NCBI GenBank assembly: GCA_958295935.1
Contig: OY282385.1
Coordinates: 1,674,001-1,738,000, forward strand
Reading direction: 5' to 3'
Origin: an uncultured Dehalococcoidia bacterium
GTDB taxonomy: Bacteria; Chloroflexota; Dehalococcoidia; Lucifugimonadales; Lucifugimonadaceae
Length of the DNA: 64,000 nucleotides
Both the position numbers and the translations under genes were made by a program. The first letter of the stretch is position 1. Each line of letters opens with the position of its first letter. The notes under the pieces were generated by a model. The model did no database searches. It saw only the letters and a program-made list of their open reading frames with translations, and was not told where the DNA came from. Of this stretch, positions 1 to 6,863 are shown one piece after another.

Positions 1-13
1 CGGGAAGGTCGCC

Positions 14-766
14 CTAACTCGCAGATGAACCTTGCTGGCCGGTTAAGTAGAAGTAGACGAAGAGCGCAATAGTTACGATGAGAGAGGCCCAGAGCCAGTT
101 CCTCTGTACCCGGGTGAAGTGTTCGGCGCTGCGCCAGCGCTTGCTCCGCCAAGCCAGTTCGTTGCCCTTGAAACCCAGGTAGACGGTTAGCCCAAACGAG
201 ACCAGCAGCAGCAGCATTCTAAGCCACTCCAACCGCTCCGGGAAGTCTATGAGGAGGGCCAGTACCCCCACCCACGTCAACATACCGATCCATACTCTGT
301 TGAAGGCACTCCATATGACTGGCACCAGAAATGCGCCCCAGTTGAAGCCTCGCAGGGACTCTGGCAACTCAGCCTCCGGCATACCAGAGTTGTTCGCAAC
401 TTCAGAAACCGTCTGACGCCCCACGTCCGCACCTCGAAGGTCGGGACCCTCGGGCGCGGTACGCTGACGATCAGGCTTGCGAACGCTTTCCGCAGCCCGG
501 GAACTCTCAACAACCTGATCCGTCGCAGTAGCCTTCTCCGGCGACATCCTCACCGCAGACGCCATGGATCCACCGCAATCTACGCAGTAGAACGCGTGCG
601 CTTCATTGGCAGCGCTGCACTTGCCGCAAGCCGCCAGGCCCAGCGGCGGAGGCTGATCCGCACAGGGCCGGTAAACCCGCTCACCGCAGCGGTCGCACAT
701 ATAGGCGTCATGCTTATTCCGCGTACCGCAGTGCGGGCAGAAGATCGGGCGCTTTTCTTCAGGCAT
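14..766 (-). CDS. Double zinc-ribbon membrane protein of unknown function
   Basis: About 250 residues. Two zinc ribbons stand at the N-terminus, seen as CPHCG...CDRCG followed by CGKCS...CVDCG. A hydrophilic, low-complexity linker follows. The C-terminal half holds several hydrophobic segments, including WGAFLVPVIWSAFNRVWIG, two further helices, and a last helix near the C-terminus. This layout resembles DUF2628-type and zinc-ribbon-anchored membrane proteins. The role is unknown; a membrane protein with cytoplasmic metal-binding ribbons is all that can be supported. I place the start at the ATG at 766, directly before MPEEKRPIFCPHCG. The frame stays open upstream to an ATG at 841, but the added 25 residues look non-conserved. 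It is transcribed away from accDA. Confidence 0.7.
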   Translation of the reverse strand: MPEEKRPIFCPHCGTRNKHDAYMCDRCGERVYRPCADQPPPLGLAACGKCSAANEAHAFYCVDCGGSMASAVRMSPEKATATDQVVESSRAAESVRKPDRQRTAPEGPDLRGADVGRQTVSEVANNSGMPEAELPESLRGFNWGAFLVPVIWSAFNRVWIGMLTWVGVLALLIDFPERLEWLRMLLLLVSFGLTVYLGFKGNELAWRSKRWRSAEHFTRVQRNWLWASLIVTIALFVYFYLTGQQGSSAS

Positions 767-841
767 CGTTTGTGGCTCGAAAATCGTGTATACAGAAGCG
801 TATTGTCGCGCCATCGCGCGGCTTCGTGGGCAGCCTGGCAA

Positions 842-1122
842 CCGAGCCGGTCGCTCTCCTTGGCCGGAACGACGGAGCGAACAGAGGCATTTTAGAGAAG
901 GTCGCGTGATTGGTCATAAGGTTGGCCTCATGAAATCGGGGAATCTCAGGCCCCGCCGGGAGAACGTGTCAACCTTGCCCCCAGTGGCGCATTTTATGAG
1001 AAACTGGCTCCAATGGGGCGTGGAACGCGCCGCCTCGCTGCCAGCCGCTTGTATCAGGTGATATAAGCGCGATCCATTCGGCCGCGTTGCAATGCGGCTG
1101 TTCCAAAACTCAGGGTGTCAAC
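842..1122. other. Intergenic region between divergent genes
   Basis: About 280 bp between the leftward zinc-ribbon gene and rightward accDA. It should carry both promoters, but I see no convincing -35/-10 pair. The short open frames here look like chance. Confidence 0.4.
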
Positions 1123-2997
1123 ATGAGCGAAAAAGTGACTCCCCTGTTCCCGGAGGGACACTCCGGGCAAGAACTGCGAAAAGGGCCAGACCTCGACTTG
1201 GAACGACCAAGGCCGAACTGCCTTGCGTGCGGTTCCAACCTCACGCGGTCAAGGCTGTACAGACGTCTTCGCGTCTGTCCAAACTGCGAATTCCACTACA
1301 GCATCTCCGCGAGGCGGCGTATCGCAATGCTGGCAGACGAAGGCACCTTCAAGGAGACCAGCCGCTGGATACAGTCCCTCGATCCCCTGGAATTTTCGCC
1401 GAGAATTTCATACCGCGTACGCCTGCTTCAGGATCAAACGCGCACAGGACTCACCGAAGCTGCGGTCACGGGCGTCTGTCTCATAGGCGGAACACAGTCC
1501 GTAATCATCGTCCTGGACTTCGGATTCCTGGGCGGCAGCATGGGCCTCGTCGTCGGAGAGAAGGTCGCTTTGGCCCTCGAACTGGCGGCGAGGAAGAAAA
1601 TCCCCGCGGTCACGGTGGTCACAAGCGGAGGAGCGCGCATACAGGAGGGGGTGCTGTCCCTCATGCAAATGGCCAAGACCGTGGTGGCCCTCAACTCCCT
1701 GCACGGCAAAGGCATGCCCTTGATCGCCGTCCTCGGAGATCCGTGCACCGGACAGGCCCTCGCGAGCTTCGCATCTTTGGCGGACGTCATATTCGCAGAA
1801 AAGGGATCGCACGTCGGTTTCGCACCCTTTCGGGCAATGCAGGGTGTGCAGGAGCGAAAGCGATTTCAGGACCAGTACACCGCAGAATTCTTCCAGGCAA
1901 ACGGACATCTCGACCGGGTCGTAGGAAGACAGCAACTAAAGCATGAAGTGGCATCCGTCTTGGACCTCATCACGCCAGAGTTCAAGCTCACCGCGCCGCG
2001 GCGCATGAAACCCCTAGAGGTCCCATTGACGCCGAGAGAGCCGTGGGAAATGGTGCAAATTGCCAGACGCCCCGACCGGCCAAAGGCCAGAGACTACATC
2101 GAGCGAGTCTTCGCCAACTTCATCGAACTGCACGGAGACCGCCTGCGAGGAGACGACCCGACCATCATCATCGGACTGGCCAGACTCGCAGGAGAATCTG
2201 TGATGGTCATAGCACAGCAAAAGGCATCACAGACGGCGGCCCACCGAAGCGAACCAGACGACCACACCGCACACGCAGAAGACAATGGAGCCAGGCAACA
2301 GGCTACAACCCACGGATACGTCTCGGCAGAGGGTTTCCGGAAAGCCACCCGCGCTATAAAACTCGCGCAGAGATTCACACTGCCCATCATCACCATCGTG
2401 GACACACCGGGGCCCGCACTCGGACTCGAGGAGGAGCGGCGAGGTATCGCAAGCGCCATAGCCACCACCATCGACGCTATGTCAAGCGCAGAAGTCCCAA
2501 CCCTCTCCGTGCTCATCGGAGAGGGAGGCAGCGAAGCAGCCCTCGCCCTGGGCGTTGCCGACGTAGTGATGATGCAGCAGAACGCCATCTACACTCCCAT
2601 AGCTCCAGAACAGGGCGCAGAAACCGAACTCAGCGACGCCGAGAGAGCCGAAGAACTGGCCAGGGCCCTGAAACTCACCTCTACCGACTGCCTCAAGATG
2701 GGAATCGTAGACGTCGTCATACCCGAACCGGCCGGGGGCGCACGCAACTCACCCGACGAAGCAGCCCGATTGCTAAAGCGCAGCCTTATGAGAACCCTCA
2801 TCGACCTCCGGGATATGCAGCGGAGAACCCTCGTGCGCCGGAGACAGAAGAAATACCGCAGCATCGGAGAGTACGGAAGCCGATTCCGTTCAGCATTGCG
2901 TAGGGAACTGAGAGTATGGCAGGCTGCATTGACCGCCGGAGTCAAGGCGCTGCGCAGCGAGGACGAAGATACCAGGGACGCCGCCGGAGGCGGTTAG
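1123..2997 (+). CDS. accDA: Fused acetyl-CoA carboxylase carboxyltransferase, beta plus alpha (AccD-AccA)
   Basis: About 624 residues joining both carboxyltransferase subunits of acetyl-CoA carboxylase, which moves the carboxyl group from carboxybiotin to acetyl-CoA to give malonyl-CoA for fatty acid synthesis. The N-terminal half is AccD: a four-cysteine zinc ribbon (C33, C36, C52, C55) then the crotonase-like core with GFLGGSMGLVVGEK and TSGGARIQEG. The second half, from roughly residue 310, is AccA, with YIERVFANFIELHGDR near its start and GEGGSEAALALGVAD in the core. The region after VIAQQKAS is rich in charged and His residues and differs from the usual AccA GHQKGR loop. Start chosen at ATG 1123, with AGGGTG just upstream; an in-frame ATG at 1087 is less likely. 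No accB or accC lies nearby. Fused forms are known in Chloroflexota and Actinobacteria. Confidence 0.93.
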   Translation: MSEKVTPLFPEGHSGQELRKGPDLDLERPRPNCLACGSNLTRSRLYRRLRVCPNCEFHYSISARRRIAMLADEGTFKETSRWIQSLDPLEFSPRISYRVRLLQDQTRTGLTEAAVTGVCLIGGTQSVIIVLDFGFLGGSMGLVVGEKVALALELAARKKIPAVTVVTSGGARIQEGVLSLMQMAKTVVALNSLHGKGMPLIAVLGDPCTGQALASFASLADVIFAEKGSHVGFAPFRAMQGVQERKRFQDQYTAEFFQANGHLDRVVGRQQLKHEVASVLDLITPEFKLTAPRRMKPLEVPLTPREPWEMVQIARRPDRPKARDYIERVFANFIELHGDRLRGDDPTIIIGLARLAGESVMVIAQQKASQTAAHRSEPDDHTAHAEDNGARQQATTHGYVSAEGFRKATRAIKLAQRFTLPIITIVDTPGPALGLEEERRGIASAIATTIDAMSSAEVPTLSVLIGEGGSEAALALGVADVVMMQQNAIYTPIAPEQGAETELSDAERAEELARALKLTSTDCLKMGIVDVVIPEPAGGARNSPDEAARLLKRSLMRTLIDLRDMQRRTLVRRRQKKYRSIGEYGSRFRSALRRELRVWQAALTAGVKALRSEDEDTRDAAGGG

Positions 2998-3743
2998 TAG
3001 ACGAAGCGGCGGATGGCCTCCGCTACGCCGTCCTCTGCAAGGGTACCGGTCACGTAAGCAGCCTCGCTTCTCACCTCCGCGGGAGCATGCCCCATCGCGA
3101 CGCCAAGCCCTGCGACCCTGAACATCGACAGATCGTTCAACCCGTCCCCAATGGCCATTAACTCGGAAGTATCCAGACCTGCCATTTCCGCAAAGCGGCG
3201 GACGCCCACAGCCTTGTCTATCCTGTCCCGCACGAAATTCACGTACCAGTAATCCCCTGAAGGGTTGGTGGAAAGTTCAATGGTGATTCCGTCCCGGGTC
3301 AAAGCCTTTGCACAAGACCTCGCCGTTGCTTCCCCCACCCCATGTGCAACTATTATCGTCACCTTCCACGCTCTGAAAGCCTCGGCAGACTGCACCATCC
3401 GCCCATCGTCCACGGCATAGAAGCTCAATCCCAAGTCGGAAATCGCGGAAATCAACCACCGGGCAGAAGCCTCAGGCATCGGACTCTGCTCCAGCGTGCG
3501 GCCCGTAACCGGATCCACCAGACGCGCCCCGTTGTCGCACACCTGAGGCATCCATAGCCCCAATAAACGCGCAAAATGCGCTGTATCGTCGGGCTCCCGC
3601 CCGGTCGCTATGATGACAGGCACCCGGTGGGACGCCCAACTTACCGCACTTCTTACGGCCTGCGAACACCGGCCTCCAACATCCAATAAGGTGCCGTCCA
3701 GGTCTAGCACCACCCCGGAGGGCCTGAAATCAACTGCCTCCAA
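2994..3743 (-). CDS. HAD-superfamily (Cof-like) phosphatase
   Basis: 249 residues, the normal length for Cof-type HAD phosphatases. The nucleophile motif LDLDGTLLDVGG is at residues 13-24, motif II is in VPVIIATGRE, and the metal-binding motif is in MAIGDGLNDLSMFRVAG, followed by GLGVAMGHAP. A C2-type cap lies between. These cytoplasmic enzymes dephosphorylate small phosphorylated metabolites; the substrate cannot be told from sequence. Its stop codon overlaps the stop of convergent accDA by a few bases. It starts 1 bp after the stop of the 2-hydroxyacid dehydrogenase gene, so the two are very probably co-transcribed. Confidence 0.85.
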   Translation of the reverse strand: MEAVDFRPSGVVLDLDGTLLDVGGRCSQAVRSAVSWASHRVPVIIATGREPDDTAHFARLLGLWMPQVCDNGARLVDPVTGRTLEQSPMPEASARWLISAISDLGLSFYAVDDGRMVQSAEAFRAWKVTIIVAHGVGEATARSCAKALTRDGITIELSTNPSGDYWYVNFVRDRIDKAVGVRRFAEMAGLDTSELMAIGDGLNDLSMFRVAGLGVAMGHAPAEVRSEAAYVTGTLAEDGVAEAIRRFVY

Positions 3744-3744
3744 G

Positions 3745-4725
3745 TTAATCCTGAATTACGACCGGGCTAAGGGGCTTGTACCCTGAAAGAACCCGCTTGG
3801 CGTTGTCGTAGGCAAAATCGAGAGCCCTGTCCACCCGCTCCTGACTCGAACCGGCCAGGTGGGGCGTCACCACCACGTTCTCCATCTGCAACAGCCGGTT
3901 GTCCGTAGGGGTCGGCTCCAACTCCGTCACGTCCAGACCCGCGCCCCATATTTCCCCGTTCTCCAGCGCTGCAATGAGGGCCTCTTCATCGTGCACCGGC
4001 CCCCGGCAGGTGTTGATGAAAACTGCGTGGGGCTGCATCAACCTGAACTCTCTGGCTCCGAACATCCCCCTCGTCGCGGAATTCAACGGCATGTGTACCG
4101 TAACGACGTCGGACTGCTCCAGAAGCTCGTCGAAATCCGCGCGCCTTGCCTTCAAATCCTCCTCTGCCTCCAAAGAAAGAGCGCGTACGTCATGGTACAG
4201 GGTGACGGTCTCGAAGCCTTGCAGCCGACGAGCAACCAGCGAGCCTATGTGGCCCATGCCCACGATGCCCACCGTCTTTCCCGTTAGCTCGAATATACGG
4301 CCTCGAGGCCCGGACTTCGCCTTCGCCTGCCAGCTGCCGTCGCCCGCCCCCTCGATGCCCTGCCGAACCCTCTTGTAAACCGCAAGCATCAGCATGATGG
4401 CGTGCTCGGCTACTGCATTCGCGATGGCCGCCGAATTGTTGCACACCTCGATCCCCATCTCCCGCAGACCCGCGACGTCGATGAGGTCGAAGCCCGCGCT
4501 CATTATCTGAATCGCCTTTAGACCGGGCATCGCCCTCAGCGCCTCCGAATCGATCGACAGGCCGGCTACGATCAGAAATTCGCAGTCCGACAGAAGACCA
4601 TCCCGCTGACTCGGCGCCAAAGTCGGATCCACGTAACCGAGGTCCAGACCGCCCGGCGCCAGTTGGCGCGCCCGCTCCGTCCTGGGATCGTCCTCCGAGC
4701 CCCAGTAGATGACCCTGTTACCCAT
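3745..4725 (-). CDS. D-isomer-specific 2-hydroxyacid dehydrogenase
   Basis: 326 residues, typical of the NAD(P)-dependent D-2-hydroxyacid dehydrogenase family (phosphoglycerate, glyoxylate/hydroxypyruvate and phosphonate-type members). The Rossmann nucleotide-binding motif is GKTVGIVGMGHIGSLVARRL near residue 148. The catalytic residues expected for the family are visible: Arg in NTCRGPVHDEEAL, the acidic residue in GLDVTELEP, and His in VVVTPHLAGSS. The enzyme reduces 2-keto acids to D-2-hydroxyacids or the reverse; the substrate is not determined. It is the first gene of a two-gene leftward unit with the HAD phosphatase. That pairing could suit a phosphorylated-metabolite pathway but proves nothing. 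Confidence 0.88.
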   Translation of the reverse strand: MGNRVIYWGSEDDPRTERARQLAPGGLDLGYVDPTLAPSQRDGLLSDCEFLIVAGLSIDSEALRAMPGLKAIQIMSAGFDLIDVAGLREMGIEVCNNSAAIANAVAEHAIMLMLAVYKRVRQGIEGAGDGSWQAKAKSGPRGRIFELTGKTVGIVGMGHIGSLVARRLQGFETVTLYHDVRALSLEAEEDLKARRADFDELLEQSDVVTVHMPLNSATRGMFGAREFRLMQPHAVFINTCRGPVHDEEALIAALENGEIWGAGLDVTELEPTPTDNRLLQMENVVVTPHLAGSSQERVDRALDFAYDNAKRVLSGYKPLSPVVIQD

Positions 4726-4840
4726 GTATGCGCTCCTCTGTCAATACCGTTTCCGAACGAGGTCTGTACCGCCATTCTCTCACTAGAGGGAACTGCGTGT
4801 AACCGGGTGAGACTGAACCGCGCCCAATGGCCGTAGCGAA

Positions 4841-4869
4841 TTGACGGATTGCGCGCCCCCGTCTACAGT
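4841..4869 (+). promoter_or_regulatory. Sigma-70-type promoter for the thiG transcript
   Basis: TTGACG at 4841-4846 and TACAGT at 4864-4869, separated by 17 nt. The pair ends about 20 nt before the TPP riboswitch, where a transcript carrying the aptamer should begin. Confidence 0.6.
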
Positions 4870-4889
4870 AAGAACCGATTCGCCCACGT

Positions 4890-4995
4890 TAACCGCGGGG
4901 CGCGGGGGAGCTCGGGCAGCCGGGCTGAGAGGGTGGCCGTATTCGCCGCCGACTCCATCACCTGATCTGGGTAATGCCAGCGGAGGAAGTCGCAC
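4890..4995 (+). promoter_or_regulatory. TPP riboswitch (THI element)
   Basis: The two conserved blocks of the thiamin pyrophosphate aptamer are present in order: GCTGAGAGGG around 4923-4932 and CCTGATCTGGGTAATGCCAG at 4961-4980, followed by CGGAGGAAGT. The G-rich 5' strand near 4895-4910 supplies the P1/P2 side. It sits directly upstream of a terminator hairpin and thiG, so thiamin pyrophosphate binding should favour termination and shut off thiazole synthesis. The aptamer motifs are seen; the switching mode is inferred from the terminator. Confidence 0.92.
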
Positions 4996-5008
4996 TGATA
5001 ACAAAGAA

Positions 5009-5037
5009 AGACATCGCTCCCTTGGCGGTGTCTTTTT
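5009..5037 (+). terminator. Riboswitch expression-platform terminator
   Basis: Nine-base stem, AGACATCGC (5009-5017) against GCGGTGTCT (5025-5033), one G-T wobble, a 7-nt loop, then a run of T. It lies between the TPP aptamer and the thiG start, as expected for transcriptional attenuation. Confidence 0.8.
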
Positions 5038-5055
5038 GCTTTTGAGGGTCACGCA

Positions 5056-5844
5056 ATGAATGATGAACTAGTAATCGCAGGCGTCAGCTTCAAGTCCAGG
5101 CTCATTACCGGAACGGGAAAGCACCGATCCAGGGAAAGCCTGCTCGAATCCGTAGAACGCTCCGGAACGGAGATGATCACCGTAGCGATCCGACGGCTCA
5201 ACCTGGACGATCCCTCACAGGAAACCCTCCTGGACCACTTGGACTGGAACCGCTACCGGATACTGCCCAACACCGCGGGGTCAAGGACCGCGGACGAGGC
5301 GGTTTTCACCGCCCGGCTGGCTCGAGAAGTGACTGGATCCAACTGGATCAAGGTGGAAGTCATTCCGGACCCCGACTATCTGCTGCCCGACCCAGTGGAC
5401 ACCTATGAGGCCGCAAAACGTCTTATAAGCGAAGGGTTCGTGGTGCTGCCGTACATTCACGCCGACCCGGTCCTGGCCAAACGCCTGGAGGACATCGGGT
5501 GTGCGACCGTGATGCCATTGGGATCCCCGATAGGATCCGGGCGTGGAGTACTCACCGCAGAAGAAATCCAGATCATCATCGATCAGTCCAGCGTGCCGGT
5601 AGTCGTGGACGCAGGCCTTGGAGTCCCCTCTGACGCCTCCAGAGTCATGGAAATGGGCGCAGACTGCGTGCTCGTGAACACTGCGATAGCTCAGGCGGAC
5701 GACCCAGGCCTCATGGGAGAGGCGTTCAAGTTGGGCGTAGAGGCCGGAAGGCGCGCATGGCTGGCAGGGCGAATACCTGTACGAGAAAGCGCCACCCCAA
5801 GCAGTCCCGTAGAAGGGGTCGCGGTGGCACAGGTCGGCAATTAG
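5056..5844 (+). CDS. thiG: Thiazole synthase ThiG
   Basis: 262 residues, matching ThiG, the TIM-barrel enzyme that forms the thiazole phosphate ring of thiamin from deoxyxylulose-5-phosphate, dehydroglycine and sulfur carried on ThiS. The N-terminus FKSRLITGTGKHRS is the family's opening strand. IKVEVIPDPDYLLPDP, GCATVMPLGSPIGSG and VPVVVDAGLGVPSDA are characteristic, and the Schiff-base lysine is expected in WIKVEV. Regulation by the TPP riboswitch just upstream supports the call. No thiS, thiF, thiO or thiH lies beside it, so the sulfur carrier must be encoded elsewhere. The last 20 residues are non-conserved. Confidence 0.95.
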   Translation: MNDELVIAGVSFKSRLITGTGKHRSRESLLESVERSGTEMITVAIRRLNLDDPSQETLLDHLDWNRYRILPNTAGSRTADEAVFTARLAREVTGSNWIKVEVIPDPDYLLPDPVDTYEAAKRLISEGFVVLPYIHADPVLAKRLEDIGCATVMPLGSPIGSGRGVLTAEEIQIIIDQSSVPVVVDAGLGVPSDASRVMEMGADCVLVNTAIAQADDPGLMGEAFKLGVEAGRRAWLAGRIPVRESATPSSPVEGVAVAQVGN

Positions 5845-5855
5845 AAGTCAGGTAA

Positions 5856-6092
5856 CTAAACCGCGGCCAACGATGGTACGGGAGATGGCCTCGCACTCCC
5901 CCTGCTGAACTGGCGCGCCGCGCTCTCTGGTGATACCGCAGCGTCCGGGGCGCCATGCAGTATTCCACTGTCGGACGTAACCGGAGGAAAGTCGAGCGTC
6001 CTTGCCAACCCGACGAACTCCGCATCGTACGCGGCGAGGCCGCACGCCATAGCGACGTCTATCGCCTGCGCTCCCACCAAGCGGTTGCTCAA
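5856..6092 (-). pseudogene. Remnant of a VapC-like PIN-domain toxin
   Basis: A 78-residue open frame whose first 60 residues look like the C-terminal part of a PIN toxin: AIDVAMACGLAAYDAEFVGLA is the usual helix-D-x-x-x-x-L-A pattern, then FPPVTSDSGIL matches the terminal acidic strand, and APDAAVSPE resembles the end of VapC proteins. The N-terminal half with the first catalytic Asp is missing. No antitoxin partner is visible. I read it as a decayed toxin gene next to a tRNA gene, a common landing place for mobile DNA. The call rests on pattern only. Confidence 0.45.
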
Positions 6093-6180
6093 TGCTTTCT
6101 GATGGAAGGAAGCGTCTCTAGACGCCTCTCAGGTTTCGCGAATAGCCGAATCTACGATCCTGATAAAAACTAAATGCTAA

Positions 6181-6257
6181 TGGCGACCCCGAGCAGATTC
6201 GAACTGCCGATCTCCGCCTTGACAGGGCGGCGTGTTAGGCCGCTACACCACGGGGCC
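6181..6257 (-). tRNA. tRNA-Asp (GTC)
   Basis: On the minus strand a 77-nt gene begins GGCCCCG and ends CGGGGTC-G-CCA. The acceptor stem pairs fully with one G-T wobble, the discriminator is G as in tRNA-Asp, the anticodon stem CCGCC/GGCGG holds the loop CTGTCAA (anticodon GTC), and the T-loop is TTCGAAT. CCA is encoded. Confidence 0.95.
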
Positions 6258-6477
6258 GCTGCGCCATCCTCATCATAGATGAGAAATGTACTCTCTCCAA
6301 TTTAAGGCCCACTATAACTGCGCGTCAAACCCGACGCGATACGCATATCCCTGAAACTCGCCCAATGGAGGACTCAATCCGCGCCCAGCCAAGGCCGATG
6401 GACCGTCCGAGTTCGGCGGTTGCCCAAGGGTCTCCGGCAAAGAAACCTTCGATGAACAGGCAACGATCTCTGACCGA
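6258..6477. other. Intergenic region, nothing recognised
   Basis: About 220 bp between tRNA-Asp and the terminator of the glutaredoxin-like gene. I see no gene or motif I can support. Confidence 0.4.
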
Positions 6478-6501
6478 AAGAGGCGTTTTCGAGCGCCTCC
6501 T
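6478..6501 (-). terminator. Putative terminator after the glutaredoxin-like gene
   Basis: On the minus strand AGGAGGCG pairs with CGCCTCTT across an 8-nt loop, followed by a short T-run only. It starts at the stop codon of the glutaredoxin-like gene. Confidence 0.45.
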
Positions 6502-6748
6502 AGGAAAAATTGCAGCCGATGCCGTTGTACCCGACCTCGACCTCGCCCTCCGCAGTGATCGTAACGGGCGTTATACGGTCGCCCCCGGTCAGCCGTTCCA
6601 CCTCAGGCCAGAGATCAGGCTGTTTGCTGAGGTCTATCTCGTCGTACTCGATGCCCTTGGAATCGAAGTCCTCGGTCAGGAGCTTGCAGTAACCGCACTC
6701 CGGATGCGAGTACACAATCGCTCTTCCACTCTCAGGTTTTGGTTCCAT
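6500..6748 (-). CDS. Glutaredoxin-like thiol-disulfide protein
   Basis: 82 residues from the ATG at 6748 (AGAAGAGACG just upstream on the minus strand). The redox site is SHPECGYCKLL with C18 and C21, and a TPVTI segment supplies the cis-proline loop of the thioredoxin fold. Short single-domain glutaredoxins of this size reduce mixed disulfides in the cytoplasm. The gene lies 115 nt after copA on the same strand, so it could share its transcript and help with copper-thiol stress; that link is inferred from position. The frame remains open upstream to 6844 with a Cys-rich stretch, but that extension looks spurious. Confidence 0.75.
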   Translation of the reverse strand: MEPKPESGRAIVYSHPECGYCKLLTEDFDSKGIEYDEIDLSKQPDLWPEVERLTGGDRITPVTITAEGEVEVGYNGIGCNFS

Positions 6749-6863
6749 CGTCTCTTCTGCCTTTGTCCTTCTGACACACTCGCCGCATCGCGTGCTTCCG
6801 CACCTCCCACAACTGAATTGTACGCGAGCAGCCGGGCCTCTCACGCGTCAAACTCTCAGGAGG

